Origin: Ignavibacteriota bacterium
Lineage (GTDB): Bacteria > Bacteroidota > Ignavibacteria > SZUA-365
Assembly (NCBI GenBank): GCA_016218045.1
Contig: JACRFB010000052.1
Coordinates: 144,481-180,023, forward strand
Direction of reading: 5' to 3'
Length of the DNA: 35,543 nt
Below the pieces are notes generated by a model. It saw only the letters and a program-made list of their open reading frames with translations. It did no database searches and had not been told where the DNA came from. Shown here piece after piece: positions 25,105 to 32,992 of this stretch; position 1 is the stretch's first letter, and each line of letters opens with the position of its first letter. A program made the position numbers and the translations under genes.

Positions 25105-26142
25105 TCATTCCTTCGGTGCAAAAATCTTGAAGCGCGACAGGAATCGATTCCGTTTCTCCGACAGACCCGCTTCGAGCAGCAGCAGCAGAATGGCGGCGCC
25201 GAGCGGGTACTGGAAGCGGTCCTCGTAATTCGTGAACTGCTTCGTGCCGAATTCCTTCTTCTCCATTTTTTCGATCTGCGCGAACACCGCCGCAAGATCG
25301 TCGCGAGTATTCGATGCGCGGATATAACTCCCGCCCGTCTCCTCGACGACACGCTGGAGTATGGATTCGTCCAGCTTCGTGAGAATGGTTTTTCCGGACT
25401 CGTCGGCCTTGAAGCCCTCGGCGGCGCCATCGGGTCCGAGCGGAATCGGCGCGCCGTCGGGCGAGCCCATGCCGATGGCGTGTATCACCACACCCTTCGA
25501 GGCGGCGTCCTTCGCAGCGCTCACGGGATCGTCCTCATGATTCTCGCCGTCGGTGATGATGATCATCGCCTTGTGTTTGCCCTCGTCCTTCGCGAACGAT
25601 TCGAGCGCCAGCGTGATAGCGCTGCCGATCGAGGTGCCCGGCGTCGGCGCGCTGCCGACCGTGATGATGTCGCTCAGCATCAAGGCCGCGCTGTAATCGG
25701 TGGTGAGGGGTAGCTGCGTGTAGGCGTCGCCTGAAAAAACGATGATGCCGATACGGTCTCCGCTGAGGCGGTCGATAAGCTGTTCGAGTTCGCGCTTCGC
25801 TGCCGTGATGCGGTTGGGCGTGATGTCCTGCGCGAGCATGCTCGCCGACACGTCGAGCGCCACGATGAGGTCTATGCCGCTGCGTGTCACTTCCTCGAAC
25901 TTGGTGCCGATCTGCGGATTGATGAAGGCGAGTATCAGGCAGGCGGCGGCGGCGAAATGCAGGGATGCGCGCAGCCAGTATTTCACACGGCTCCGCTCCC
26001 CTACCATTCGCAGCATGGTTGCCTCGTTCCCATAGACCCGAATCGCCCGCGTCTTCAAACGCCAGACGAGCCACACAATACCGGCCAGCGGCAGCAGCAG
26101 CAGGAAGTAGACAAAATATTCCGGATGAGCGAAACGGATCAT
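25105..26142 (-). CDS. batB: BatB-like von Willebrand A domain membrane protein
   Basis: A 345-residue protein. Membrane helices lie near 10-28 and 60-75, then a von Willebrand A domain with an intact metal (MIDAS) site D97-V-S99-A-S101, a TTD at the second metal-ligand position (LPLTTDYSAAL) and the third acidic loop IIITDGENHEDD. A final helix near the C-terminus (LGAAILLLLLEAGL) anchors it. This helix-helix-VWA-helix order is shared with batA next to it. It probably forms a complex with BatA in the periplasm or envelope. ATG 26142 was chosen because MIRFAHPEYF is the usual Bat start. The batA stop is 19 bp upstream and no strong ribosome site is visible. Confidence 0.9.
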   Translation of the reverse strand: MIRFAHPEYFVYFLLLLPLAGIVWLVWRLKTRAIRVYGNEATMLRMVGERSRVKYWLRASLHFAAAACLILAFINPQIGTKFEEVTRSGIDLIVALDVSASMLAQDITPNRITAAKRELEQLIDRLSGDRIGIIVFSGDAYTQLPLTTDYSAALMLSDIITVGSAPTPGTSIGSAITLALESFAKDEGKHKAMIIITDGENHEDDPVSAAKDAASKGVVIHAIGMGSPDGAPIPLGPDGAAEGFKADESGKTILTKLDESILQRVVEETGGSYIRASNTRDDLAAVFAQIEKMEKKEFGTKQFTNYEDRFQYPLGAAILLLLLEAGLSEKRNRFLSRFKIFAPKE

Positions 26143-26161
26143 GTGTATGCGTGTGCGGCGT

Positions 26162-27160
26162 TTACGGGATTTTTCTGAAGACAAACGACGAAAGAAGTAG
26201 CTCGAGTGCAAGCAGCGCGGCGCCGAGCAGCGCCCAGTCCGAGAACAACTCCTTGTAGCGACGGAACTCGGTCACTTCGATCTTGGTGCGCTCGAGCGCA
26301 TCGATCTGCTCGTATATTTCCGCGAGCTTGCGGTTGCTCGTGGCGCGGAAGTATTTCCCACCCGTAGCATCCGACACCTGCTGCAGCATCGCCTCGTCGA
26401 TTTCGACGGGCATCTGCTGGTACACGATGCCGTACGGCGTCTTGACAGGATACGGCGCCATGCCGCGCGTGCCTACGCCGATACAGTAGATGCGTATGCC
26501 GAACTGCGCGGCGATCTGCGCCGCGGTGAGAGGATCGATGGAGCCCATGTTGTTGATGCCGTCGGTGAGCAGGATCATCACCTTGCTCTTGGCCTTGCTC
26601 GTGCGCATGCGGCTCACCGCCGTCGCGATGCCTTCGCCGATCGCGGTGCCGTCTTTCAGGTTCCCCATCTTCACTTTCTTGAGGAGATCCGTGAGCACGT
26701 CGTAATCGGTGGTCAGTGGACATTGGGTGAAACTCTCGCCGGAAAATATGACGAGTCCGATGCGGTCGTTCATACGTCCGCGGATAAATTCCGCGGCAAC
26801 ATCCTTGGCCGCCTCGAGGCGATTGGGCCGGAAGTCCTCCGCCAGCATCGATCCCGATATGTCCACCGCCAGAGTGATGTCGATACCTTCACGGAACACA
26901 TTCTCGCCCTTGGCCGTGCTCTGCGGCCGCGCGAATCCGACGATCAGAGCCGCAACGGCAATCACCCGAATGATGAAGGGCAGATAGCGCAGCCGCACCC
27001 GCCAGCCCGCCGGAGTGCCCGCGAAGGCCTCGAGCGAGGAATGCCGCAGCGATGAGGTTCCGCGGCGTCCGCGCCAGAAATACCAGGCCGCGTACAGCGG
27101 CAGCACGGCCAGCAGCCACAGGAAACCCGGATTCGCAAACTGCGTGTGTGCGTCAAACAT
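26162..27160 (-). CDS. batA: BatA-like von Willebrand A domain membrane protein
   Basis: A 332-residue paralogue of BatB. Helices at about 11-29 and 60-77, the RPQ turn after the second helix, the MIDAS site D100-I-S102-G-S104, the CPLTTDYDVLTDLL segment, the ILLTDGINNMG loop, GIRIYCIGVGTRG, and a last helix near 308-327. In Bacteroides, bat genes affect oxygen tolerance; in other bacteria they affect envelope integrity. They usually work with a MoxR ATPase, which is present upstream here. Its ATG lies 8 bp inside the end of the preceding gene, indicating tight translational coupling. Confidence 0.91.
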   Translation of the reverse strand: MFDAHTQFANPGFLWLLAVLPLYAAWYFWRGRRGTSSLRHSSLEAFAGTPAGWRVRLRYLPFIIRVIAVAALIVGFARPQSTAKGENVFREGIDITLAVDISGSMLAEDFRPNRLEAAKDVAAEFIRGRMNDRIGLVIFSGESFTQCPLTTDYDVLTDLLKKVKMGNLKDGTAIGEGIATAVSRMRTSKAKSKVMILLTDGINNMGSIDPLTAAQIAAQFGIRIYCIGVGTRGMAPYPVKTPYGIVYQQMPVEIDEAMLQQVSDATGGKYFRATSNRKLAEIYEQIDALERTKIEVTEFRRYKELFSDWALLGAALLALELLLSSFVFRKIP

Positions 27161-28115
27161 CGAAGCGTTCCTCCCCGCCCGACTCCGTGCGCGGACGTGT
27201 GGCTTCGAGGAACTCCCACGCGGTACTCATCGCGCGCGCATGTTCAACGGGCGAGGGCTCGTATTTCGCGAACTTTGTCATGTCGGCCAGACGCAGCGAC
27301 TGCTCGAGTGTCGTGATACGCGCCGGATCCACTCCCGCGCGCGCGAGTCCGATCACGATTTCGGTGCTCGTCTGCTCGAGCGCCGGCTGCGCGAAACGCC
27401 CCTCGATGTACTCGCGCACAGTATCGGACACAGCGCTCTGATATTCCTTGTGCCGGCCCTGTTCCCAGAGTTTCCGCGCCTCAATGTCGCGCAATTTCGC
27501 CGCGGCGATATCGTACGCCGGAACCGGCTCGGGCTCGGGTTCGGCGTAGGTTTCCGGCTCCGGTTCGGGCCTGCGGCTGTAGCGGCGCCACAGGTACCAC
27601 AGCAGCGCGGCAACACACAGCATCAGCAGCACGTAGAGCGCGATTTCCCAGAAGGTCAGCGGCACGTCGAGCACGTCCTTAATGTCGCGGAAGGCCTGGC
27701 TCGTGTCGACGGGGATGCCCGAAATGGTGAAGGCCAGCGGTGCGGTTTCTGCGCGGTACGTCGTGGTGTCGCCCTGCTTTTTGTAGCGGACGCTCAGCAC
27801 CATTTGAACGCGCCCGGTGTCGAAACAGGCGATCGTGTACTTCTTCGTCACAACGGTGCGCCCGTTCTGCGTGCTGCGCTGTTCGGGTTCCGATGACACG
27901 ATGTCGGCGCCGCGTATATCGTCCTTGCCTTCGGGCAATGTCAGCGTCACGCCCTTTTCGGCCTCGACATGCAGTGTGGCGCCTATCCACGCGCCGATGA
28001 GTGCGCGGTTGGAATCGGCCGCGGCCGTCGCGCGCACGGGTTCCTGCGCGTCGAGCCGGCCTGCGCCGAGAAGCAAGATTAGGAGAAGCAACAGCAATGT
28101 TGCACGGAGTTTCAC
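27153..28115 (-). CDS. Membrane-anchored accessory protein of the bat operon
   Basis: A 320-residue protein of a type often found between the DUF58 gene and batA; I cannot give it a firm family name (a DUF4381- or BatD-like relative is possible). Signal peptide 1-23, then a beta-rich periplasmic domain (about 40-135) that looks like a single Ig-like unit. One membrane helix lies at about 155-178, then an EP-rich linker (about 182-200, PEPEPETYAEPEPEPVPA) and a cytoplasmic helical domain (about 203-320). The layout is a shorter echo of BatD: export signal, beta domains, one helix, cytoplasmic helices. It overlaps the DUF58 gene by 4 bp and batA by 8 bp, so it is surely part of the operon. Confidence 0.78.
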   Translation of the reverse strand: MKLRATLLLLLLILLLGAGRLDAQEPVRATAAADSNRALIGAWIGATLHVEAEKGVTLTLPEGKDDIRGADIVSSEPEQRSTQNGRTVVTKKYTIACFDTGRVQMVLSVRYKKQGDTTTYRAETAPLAFTISGIPVDTSQAFRDIKDVLDVPLTFWEIALYVLLMLCVAALLWYLWRRYSRRPEPEPETYAEPEPEPVPAYDIAAAKLRDIEARKLWEQGRHKEYQSAVSDTVREYIEGRFAQPALEQTSTEIVIGLARAGVDPARITTLEQSLRLADMTKFAKYEPSPVEHARAMSTAWEFLEATRPRTESGGEERFDV

Positions 28116-28987
28116 TGTCGACGCTCCCTCATGCGGAAGAATGCGACCAATGGCTGTATGTATGATCCGTGTATGTCGATGGCGATGGAATCGACGTTGG
28201 CGCGGGCGAAGAGGCGCAGCCGCTGCGTGATCCTGTCTGCCCAGGCGGATTTGTATTGTCCGCGTACCGCCGGAAGCGACGTGTCCACAAGACGTTCCTC
28301 GCCGGTCTCCGCATCGTGCAGCACCACGAGTCCGGCATCGGGCAACTCGGCTTCCTTCGGATCCTGCAGATGGACGGCGATGAGATCGTGTTTTCGACCC
28401 AGTATACGCAGCGGTTTGTCGAAATCGCCCGCGAGGAAGTCCGACACCAGAAACACGATGGCGCGTTTCTTCACGACGCGCGAGCAGTACTCGAGCGCCT
28501 GGCGGATGTTGGTGCCGCGGCCTTCGGGTTTGAAGGCGAGGAATTCGCGGATGATGCGAAGAATATGCGTGCGGCCCTTCTTCGGCGGAATAAACGTCTC
28601 GATGCGGTCGGTGAATATGATGAGCCCCACCTTGTCGTTGTTCTTGATGGCCGAGAAGGCCAGCACGGCGCAGAGTTCCGCGGCGATGTCGCGTTTGAAG
28701 CGCGCCCCTGTGCCGTATTCCTGCGAGCCGCTCATGTCCACGAGCAGCATCACGGTCAGCTCGCGTTCCTCCTCGAACACCTTCACGAAGGGTTTGTTGA
28801 AACGGGCCGACACGTTCCAGTCGATGGCGCGCACGTCGTCGCCGAACTCGTACTCGCGCACTTCCGAGAATTCCATGCCGCGCCCTTTAAAGACGCTGTG
28901 GTATTCGCCGGAAAAGAGCTGGTTCACGAGACCGCGCGTGCGGATCTCGATCTGCCGGACGTTGCGGATGATGTCTTTGGTATCCAT
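28112..28987 (-). CDS. DUF58 family protein (VWA-like, MoxR-associated)
   Basis: A 291-residue cytoplasmic protein of the DUF58 family, the usual partner of MoxR ATPases. The core signature is at about 41-75 (EVREYEFGDDVRAIDWNVSA then FVKVFEEERE). It is followed by a von Willebrand A-like fold whose metal motif D84-M-S86-G-S88 is intact and a later LVSDFL loop. No membrane helix is evident, unlike some longer DUF58 proteins. It lies 35 bp after moxR and overlaps the next gene by 4 bp (ATGA). It may present envelope substrates or Bat proteins to the MoxR ATPase, as proposed for MoxR-VWA pairs. Confidence 0.9.
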   Translation of the reverse strand: MDTKDIIRNVRQIEIRTRGLVNQLFSGEYHSVFKGRGMEFSEVREYEFGDDVRAIDWNVSARFNKPFVKVFEEERELTVMLLVDMSGSQEYGTGARFKRDIAAELCAVLAFSAIKNNDKVGLIIFTDRIETFIPPKKGRTHILRIIREFLAFKPEGRGTNIRQALEYCSRVVKKRAIVFLVSDFLAGDFDKPLRILGRKHDLIAVHLQDPKEAELPDAGLVVLHDAETGEERLVDTSLPAVRGQYKSAWADRITQRLRLFARANVDSIAIDIHGSYIQPLVAFFRMRERRQ

Positions 28988-29022
28988 CGGCGCTGTATGC
29001 TGCGCGGTGTGGCGCGGCGGAA

Positions 29023-30012
29023 TCAGGGGACTTCGACGGTGTTGAGAATGTCCTGAATGATGTTCTCCGAGGTCAGGTTTTCGGCTTCCGCTTCATAGGT
29101 GACGGCGACGCGGTGGCGAAGCACATCAAATGCCACGGAGCGGATGTCCTCGGGAATCACGTAGCCGCGGCGCTGAATGAAGGCGTAGGCCTTGCCCGCG
29201 ATCGCCAGGAAGATGCTCGCGCGCGGTGACGCGCCGTACGAGATGTAATCCGCCAGCCGCTCGAGTTTGGCCTCCTTCGGCTGCCTGGTCGCAAACACGA
29301 TGTCGAGGATGTATTTCTCGATCTTCTCATCCATGTACACGGAATGCACTGCGCCGCGCGCGCGGAGCACGTCGTCGGCGCTCACTACGGGCGACACGCC
29401 CGGCATCTCGTTGGCCACCTGCTGGCGCATGATCAGCAGCTCCTCGTCACGCTTCGGATAGTCGATGATCACCTTCAGCATAAAACGATCGACCTGCGCT
29501 TCGGGCAGCGGATACGTGCCTTCCTGCTCGATGGGATTCTGCGTGGCCATGACGAGGAAGGGTTCCGGCAGCGGATAGGTGTGCTCGCCGATCGTGACCT
29601 GCCGCTCCTGCATCGCCTCGAGCAGCGCGCTCTGCACCTTGGCGGGCGAGCGGTTGATTTCGTCGGCGAGAATAAAATTGGCGAAGATCGGTCCCTGTTT
29701 CGTCTGGAAATCGCCCGTCTTCTGATTGTAGATCATGGTACCGACCAGATCGGCGGGCAGCAAGTCGGGCGTGAACTGGATACGATGGAAACGCGCATGC
29801 ATTGCGGCGGCCAGGGTTTTGATCGCAGTGGTTTTTGCCAGACCCGGCACACCTTCAAGAAGGATGTGTCCGTTGCCCAGCAGACCGATCAGAAGCCGGT
29901 CCACCATGGCCTTCTGCCCGATGATGACTTTGCCGATTTCGAGGCGCAAGGCGTCGATAAAGGCGCTTTCCTGCTGAATTTTCTGGTTGATTTCCTGGAT
30001 GTCGATACTCAT
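29023..30012 (-). CDS. moxR: MoxR family AAA+ ATPase
   Basis: A 329-residue AAA+ ATPase, first gene of the bat operon. Walker A is GVPGLAKT (54-61), Walker B is FILADEIN (113-120), followed by the MoxR hallmarks NRSPAKVQSALLEAMQE and FLVMATQNPIEQEGTYPLPE (sensor 1), then DRFMLK with the arginine finger region, and YGASPRASIFLAIAGKAYAF in the lid. All nucleotide-binding residues appear intact. MoxR ATPases act as chaperones that activate VWA-domain partners, here most likely the DUF58 protein and BatA/BatB. The N-terminal stretch contains a short Gln/Glu helix before the AAA core. Confidence 0.94.
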   Translation of the reverse strand: MSIDIQEINQKIQQESAFIDALRLEIGKVIIGQKAMVDRLLIGLLGNGHILLEGVPGLAKTTAIKTLAAAMHARFHRIQFTPDLLPADLVGTMIYNQKTGDFQTKQGPIFANFILADEINRSPAKVQSALLEAMQERQVTIGEHTYPLPEPFLVMATQNPIEQEGTYPLPEAQVDRFMLKVIIDYPKRDEELLIMRQQVANEMPGVSPVVSADDVLRARGAVHSVYMDEKIEKYILDIVFATRQPKEAKLERLADYISYGASPRASIFLAIAGKAYAFIQRRGYVIPEDIRSVAFDVLRHRVAVTYEAEAENLTSENIIQDILNTVEVP

Positions 30013-30097
30013 GGATGCTCCATGGTTATATGAAAAAACGCCCGTTATTAGTGAGGAACAAGGGGCGCAGCTTCGCGGGCAATGCCAATCGCAAGTA

Positions 30098-30129
30098 CGA
30101 ATTTAGCGCAAAAATGGCGAAAAGGCAAA
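30098..30129 (-). promoter_or_regulatory. Possible Bacteroidota-type promoter for the bat operon
   Basis: Minus-strand reading: TTTG (30126-30129), 20 bp, then TAAATTCG (30098-30105), one mismatch from the Bacteroidota pattern TTTG-N19-21-TAnnTTTG. It would give a leader of about 85-90 bases before moxR. The surrounding gap (30013-30248) is less G+C rich than the genes and otherwise holds only short TTCCGTGT direct repeats near 30210-30235. Confidence 0.3.
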
Positions 30130-30248
30130 GGGTGTACGCTCGGAATCCAGGGCAAAAATGCACCCACGGAACAGGTGTGAGACACGGATACCTTATGGGT
30201 TGACACAGAACGTGTTCCGTGTTATTCCGTGTGTTCCTCGGGAATGAC

Positions 30249-31214
30249 CTACCGCAGCTTCCGTTGTTTCAGGTATTTGTGATACCCATACCGCAGTTTC
30301 GAGGGCACCGAACGAATTGAGAGCGCGTTCACCGGAAACGCGAAGGAGGGCTCGAAATAACAATTCACGGTGCAACCCCGGCAGAAATCGTGACGGCCCT
30401 GCCTCTCCCGATGCCAGGCGACACGGTCGGATCTGTGCGCCGCCACCAGCGAATCTCCTATCGGAATGGATTCGTTGCTGAAATGGTAGCACGGAAGCAG
30501 GATGCTGTTCTCGGGCGACACAACAATGACCCGCGACACGGCCTTGCACAGTGGCTTCGAAGGATCGTTTCCGCCGCGGCGCCGCAGGGCGAGGAACGAG
30601 GGATTCAGATACACCCCCGCCCTGCTGCTGAATTTTTCCACATAATCCATAGCTTCATCTGTCAAGCCCTGTTCATTGAAATAACTGAAGATGGGATTGA
30701 GAAGAAGAAGAAGATTTTGTGCCCGAGCAAGCGAATGCACAGCCGGCAGTTGTTCGTAGTTTGTGTTGGTGATGGTGAAGAGCAGGTCGGGATGTTCGCC
30801 GAGCGCGCGGGCGATTTCGATGGATTCGAGCACGGCATCAAAACAGGGTACCCCGCGCAGGGTATCATGTTCCTCGCGGTCGGCGCTGTCGAGCGAGAAA
30901 TGCAGCAGACCGACACTGCCCCGCAGTCGCTCGGCCCATTTCGGGTACAGCAGCGCGTTCGTGGTGATGCTGGCGGTCATTCCCAATTCCGTCGCCCGGC
31001 GCGTGAATACATCGATATCGGGATGGAGGAGCGGCTCCCCTCCCGTAAAATCGATAAACCGAACTCCCAAGCGCCGCAGCTCCGGGAGATTCCGAAGCAC
31101 ATCCTCCGTGCGCGCGTGTGTGCTTGCCTTAAACTGCGCGTGATCCCCGAAATGACAGAACGGGCAATATGCGTTGCAGCGATATGTGACGTAGTAGTTG
31201 CAGAGAATCGGCAT
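30249..31214 (-). CDS. Radical SAM protein with SPASM-like C-terminal cysteines
   Basis: A 321-residue cytoplasmic radical SAM enzyme. The iron-sulfur cluster motif is C13-NAY-C17-PF-C20 and the SAM-binding motif is TGGEP (57-61). Strand and loop segments follow (SITTNALLYPKWA, LLHFSLDSADREEHDTLRG), as in the MoaA/PqqE-like group. The last third has further cysteines (KPLCKA, LLPCYHF, and the cluster FCRGCTVNCYF), suggesting at least one auxiliary cluster as in SPASM-type proteins. Such enzymes modify peptides or cofactors or act in lipid/sugar pathways; no peptide precursor gene is visible nearby, so I leave the substrate open. It stands alone, divergent from the transglycosylase gene. Confidence 0.87.
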   Translation of the reverse strand: MPILCNYYVTYRCNAYCPFCHFGDHAQFKASTHARTEDVLRNLPELRRLGVRFIDFTGGEPLLHPDIDVFTRRATELGMTASITTNALLYPKWAERLRGSVGLLHFSLDSADREEHDTLRGVPCFDAVLESIEIARALGEHPDLLFTITNTNYEQLPAVHSLARAQNLLLLLNPIFSYFNEQGLTDEAMDYVEKFSSRAGVYLNPSFLALRRRGGNDPSKPLCKAVSRVIVVSPENSILLPCYHFSNESIPIGDSLVAAHRSDRVAWHRERQGRHDFCRGCTVNCYFEPSFAFPVNALSIRSVPSKLRYGYHKYLKQRKLR

Positions 31215-31254
31215 GAAACTTCGGTGGGTCTGTATACTCGTGTTGAAGACCGGA

Positions 31255-31274
31255 GCGCTTCGGAAGCGCCTTCC
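31255..31274 (-). promoter_or_regulatory. Overlapping alternative hairpins in the leader of the radical SAM gene
   Basis: Two inverted repeats share bases: GCGCTT-CGG-AAGCGC (31255-31269) and GGAAG-CGC-CTTCC (31262-31274). They cannot form together. They lie 41-60 bases before the ATG on the minus strand, so they could be a simple switch in the message, but the stems are short and this may be chance. Confidence 0.25.
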
Positions 31275-31387
31275 GTATCCTCTCGATGGCCTGTGAATGT
31301 AATTGAATTCTCGTGATCACAAGGTACATAGATTCTCCAGATTTTGTACGCCATCCCTTCCGTACTGTGCCCATCCCTCCCCCCGCT

Positions 31388-31450
31388 ATCATTCTGAATT
31401 CTGGATTCTTGCTTCTGGATTCTTCCCCTTGAATTCTGCGTTCCGTATTC
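31388..31450. repeat. Short ATTCTG/TTCTGGATTCTT direct repeats in intergenic region
   Basis: The 248-bp gap between the radical SAM and transglycosylase starts holds a low-complexity stretch with TTCTGGATTCTT at 31399-31410 and again at 31413-31424, plus several ATTCTG/TTGAATTCTG variants on both sides. I see no gene in it. It directly precedes the transglycosylase ATG and may contain its promoter. Confidence 0.6.
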
Positions 31451-31462
31451 TATCTTTCGGGC

Positions 31463-32158
31463 ATGAAAGTGTTCCGTCCCCGCATGACCGCGTCCCGTTT
31501 CTTCCGCATCGTGCTGTTTGCGATCGCGGGCTACGTGGCCTTCGTGTACTTCACTCTTCCGGGCGCGGGCATCATTGCGCTGCGCGACCGCGATCCGGAG
31601 ATGTCGGCACTGATGCGCCAGCGCTGGGAGGAGGCGGGAGGCACACTCGAGATCAAGAACACCTTTGTGCCGCTCGAGAAAATTGCGCCCAGTTTTGTGC
31701 GCGCCGTACTCGCAGTGGAAGACGGAGGATTTTACCGCCATTCGGGCATCGACTGGCGCGCGCTCGAGAACGCGATGAAACGCAATGAGCGGTCCGGACG
31801 CATCCGTTTCGGCGGCAGCACGATCACGATGCAACTCGCCAAGAACCTCTTCCTCTCGAACGACCGCTCGTATCTGCGCAAGGTAAAGGAGGCGATACTC
31901 ACCTTCCGCCTCGAGAAGCATCTGCCGAAAAAACGCATCCTCGAAATCTACCTGAACATCATCGAACTCGGTCCCGGCATCTTCGGCGCCGAGGCGGCTG
32001 CGCGCCACTATTATCACAAATCCGCCGCCTCGATGTCGCGCGAAGAGTCGATCCGCCTCGCGGCAATCATTTCGAGTCCGCTGAAACACACCCCCTTCGA
32101 GAACGGGCGTTTCATCAACAGGCGCAAGGGCACGATTTACAGAAAGATCGGCGGCTAG
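31463..32158 (+). CDS. mtgA: Monofunctional biosynthetic peptidoglycan transglycosylase
   Basis: A 231-residue GT51 glycosyltransferase that polymerises lipid II into glycan strands at the inner membrane. One N-terminal helix (about 12-35), then the conserved GT51 motifs in order: VEDGGFYRHSG (85-95, with catalytic Glu86), GGSTITMQLAKNLFLS (117-132), KEAILTFRLEKHLPKKRILE (142-161) and YLNIIELGPGIFGAEAAARHYY. No transpeptidase domain follows, so it is the single-function type. The usual GGSTI[ST]QQ is GGSTITMQ here, a common variant in MtgA. ATG 31463 has a poor ribosome site; ATG 31484 is an alternative. Confidence 0.93.
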   Translation: MKVFRPRMTASRFFRIVLFAIAGYVAFVYFTLPGAGIIALRDRDPEMSALMRQRWEEAGGTLEIKNTFVPLEKIAPSFVRAVLAVEDGGFYRHSGIDWRALENAMKRNERSGRIRFGGSTITMQLAKNLFLSNDRSYLRKVKEAILTFRLEKHLPKKRILEIYLNIIELGPGIFGAEAAARHYYHKSAASMSREESIRLAAIISSPLKHTPFENGRFINRRKGTIYRKIGG

Positions 32159-32181
32159 CGCCCCGCCCCGGACCACGCGTC

Positions 32182-32832
32182 ATGAAGTACCACGTCTTTA
32201 CCGAGCTGGTGGATGCGGGCGAAGGCCTGCACGTGGAATTCAAACGCAAGGTTTCGTCGCCCGAAAAGATCGCGCGCGAGATGATCGCCTTTGCGAACAC
32301 GGCGGGCGGCACGGTGATCTTCGGTATCGACGACGATAAGGCGCTTGTGGGGGTTGTGAGCGAAAAGGGAGAACTCGACGACATCCGTATCGCGGCCGAG
32401 GAACTGGCGGATCCGCCTCTGACCTACGACGTCACGATATTTAATGTACAGGGACGCGATGTGATCTGCGTCGAGGTGCCCGAAAGTCCGAACAAACCGC
32501 ACATGCTGGTGGACTCGCACGATGGCGAGGCCAAGGCCTACGTGCGCGTGGGCGAGAACAGCATTCAGGCCAGCCGTGAAATGGTGAAGGTGATGCAGCA
32601 CCGCAGCGGGCAGACCGGACCCGTGCGCCTCATCGTGGGTGAAGCCGAGCGCCGGCTCTTCGCCTATTTCGAAAAGGCCGACCGCATCACCGTGAAAGAG
32701 TACGCGGAACTCATCAACGTCTCTGACCGCCGCGCCTCGCGCCTGCTCATCCGTCTCGTCCGCGCCGGCGTCCTCGCCATTCACACACTCGAAAAGTCGG
32801 ACTATTTCACCCTCGTGCGGCTGCCGGAGTAG
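32182..32832 (+). CDS. AlbA_2 (Schlafen-type) domain protein with C-terminal winged helix
   Basis: A 216-residue protein. Residues about 15-130 form an AlbA_2/Schlafen-type nucleic-acid-binding domain, seen in EFKRKV (19-24), EKIAREMIAFANTAGGTVIFGIDD and the later VEVPESPNKPHML...AYVRVGENSI. Residues about 150-216 look like a winged helix (ITVKEYAELINVSDRRASRLLIRLVRAGVL). In bacteria such proteins are usually annotated as transcription factors or ATP-binding proteins; some belong to defence systems, but no defence partner is visible here. The gene follows mtgA after 23 bp and may share its transcript. Confidence 0.85.
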   Translation: MKYHVFTELVDAGEGLHVEFKRKVSSPEKIAREMIAFANTAGGTVIFGIDDDKALVGVVSEKGELDDIRIAAEELADPPLTYDVTIFNVQGRDVICVEVPESPNKPHMLVDSHDGEAKAYVRVGENSIQASREMVKVMQHRSGQTGPVRLIVGEAERRLFAYFEKADRITVKEYAELINVSDRRASRLLIRLVRAGVLAIHTLEKSDYFTLVRLPE

Positions 32833-32842
32833 AACGGTTAAC

Positions 32843-32872
32843 GGGAAAAGGGAAAGGGGAAAGGGGACAGGG
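32843..32872 (+). other. Predicted G-quadruplex motif after the AlbA_2 gene
   Basis: Five G-runs (GGG, GGG, GGGG, GGGG, GGG) are separated by three or four bases, mostly A, starting 11 bases after the stop codon. This fits the canonical G3-N1-7 four-run pattern. It lies between convergent genes and could act in the 3' end of the AlbA_2 transcript, or simply be a purine microsatellite. Confidence 0.5.
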
Positions 32873-32879
32873 TGTGCGC

Positions 32880-32962
32880 TGAATTTTTCAGCTTTGCAAC
32901 CTTCCACCTTGCTACTTACTGCTTTCCACCTTGCTACCTTCTACTTTCACTCCTCCTTCCAC
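32880..32962. repeat. Pyrimidine-rich degenerate direct repeats (CCACCTTGCTAC) between convergent genes
   Basis: Between the AlbA_2 stop and the T9SS gene stop, variants of TTCCACCTTGCTAC appear twice in full (about 32899-32936) with further partial copies up to 32962. No hairpin terminator with a T-run is visible here. Nothing else is seen in this gap besides the G-rich tract. Confidence 0.6.
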
Positions 32963-32992
32963 CTGGCGCACGAGGATTAGAACGGGTATTTC

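Noticed and set aside
30205-30240. Intrinsic terminator after the radical SAM gene
   Set aside because: ACACGGAA/TTCTGTGT can pair imperfectly but no T-run follows; it is more simply a cluster of TTCCGTGT direct repeats.
31300-31330. CRP-like site TGTGATCACG upstream of the radical SAM gene
   Set aside because: The half-sites lack the six-base gap of a CRP site.
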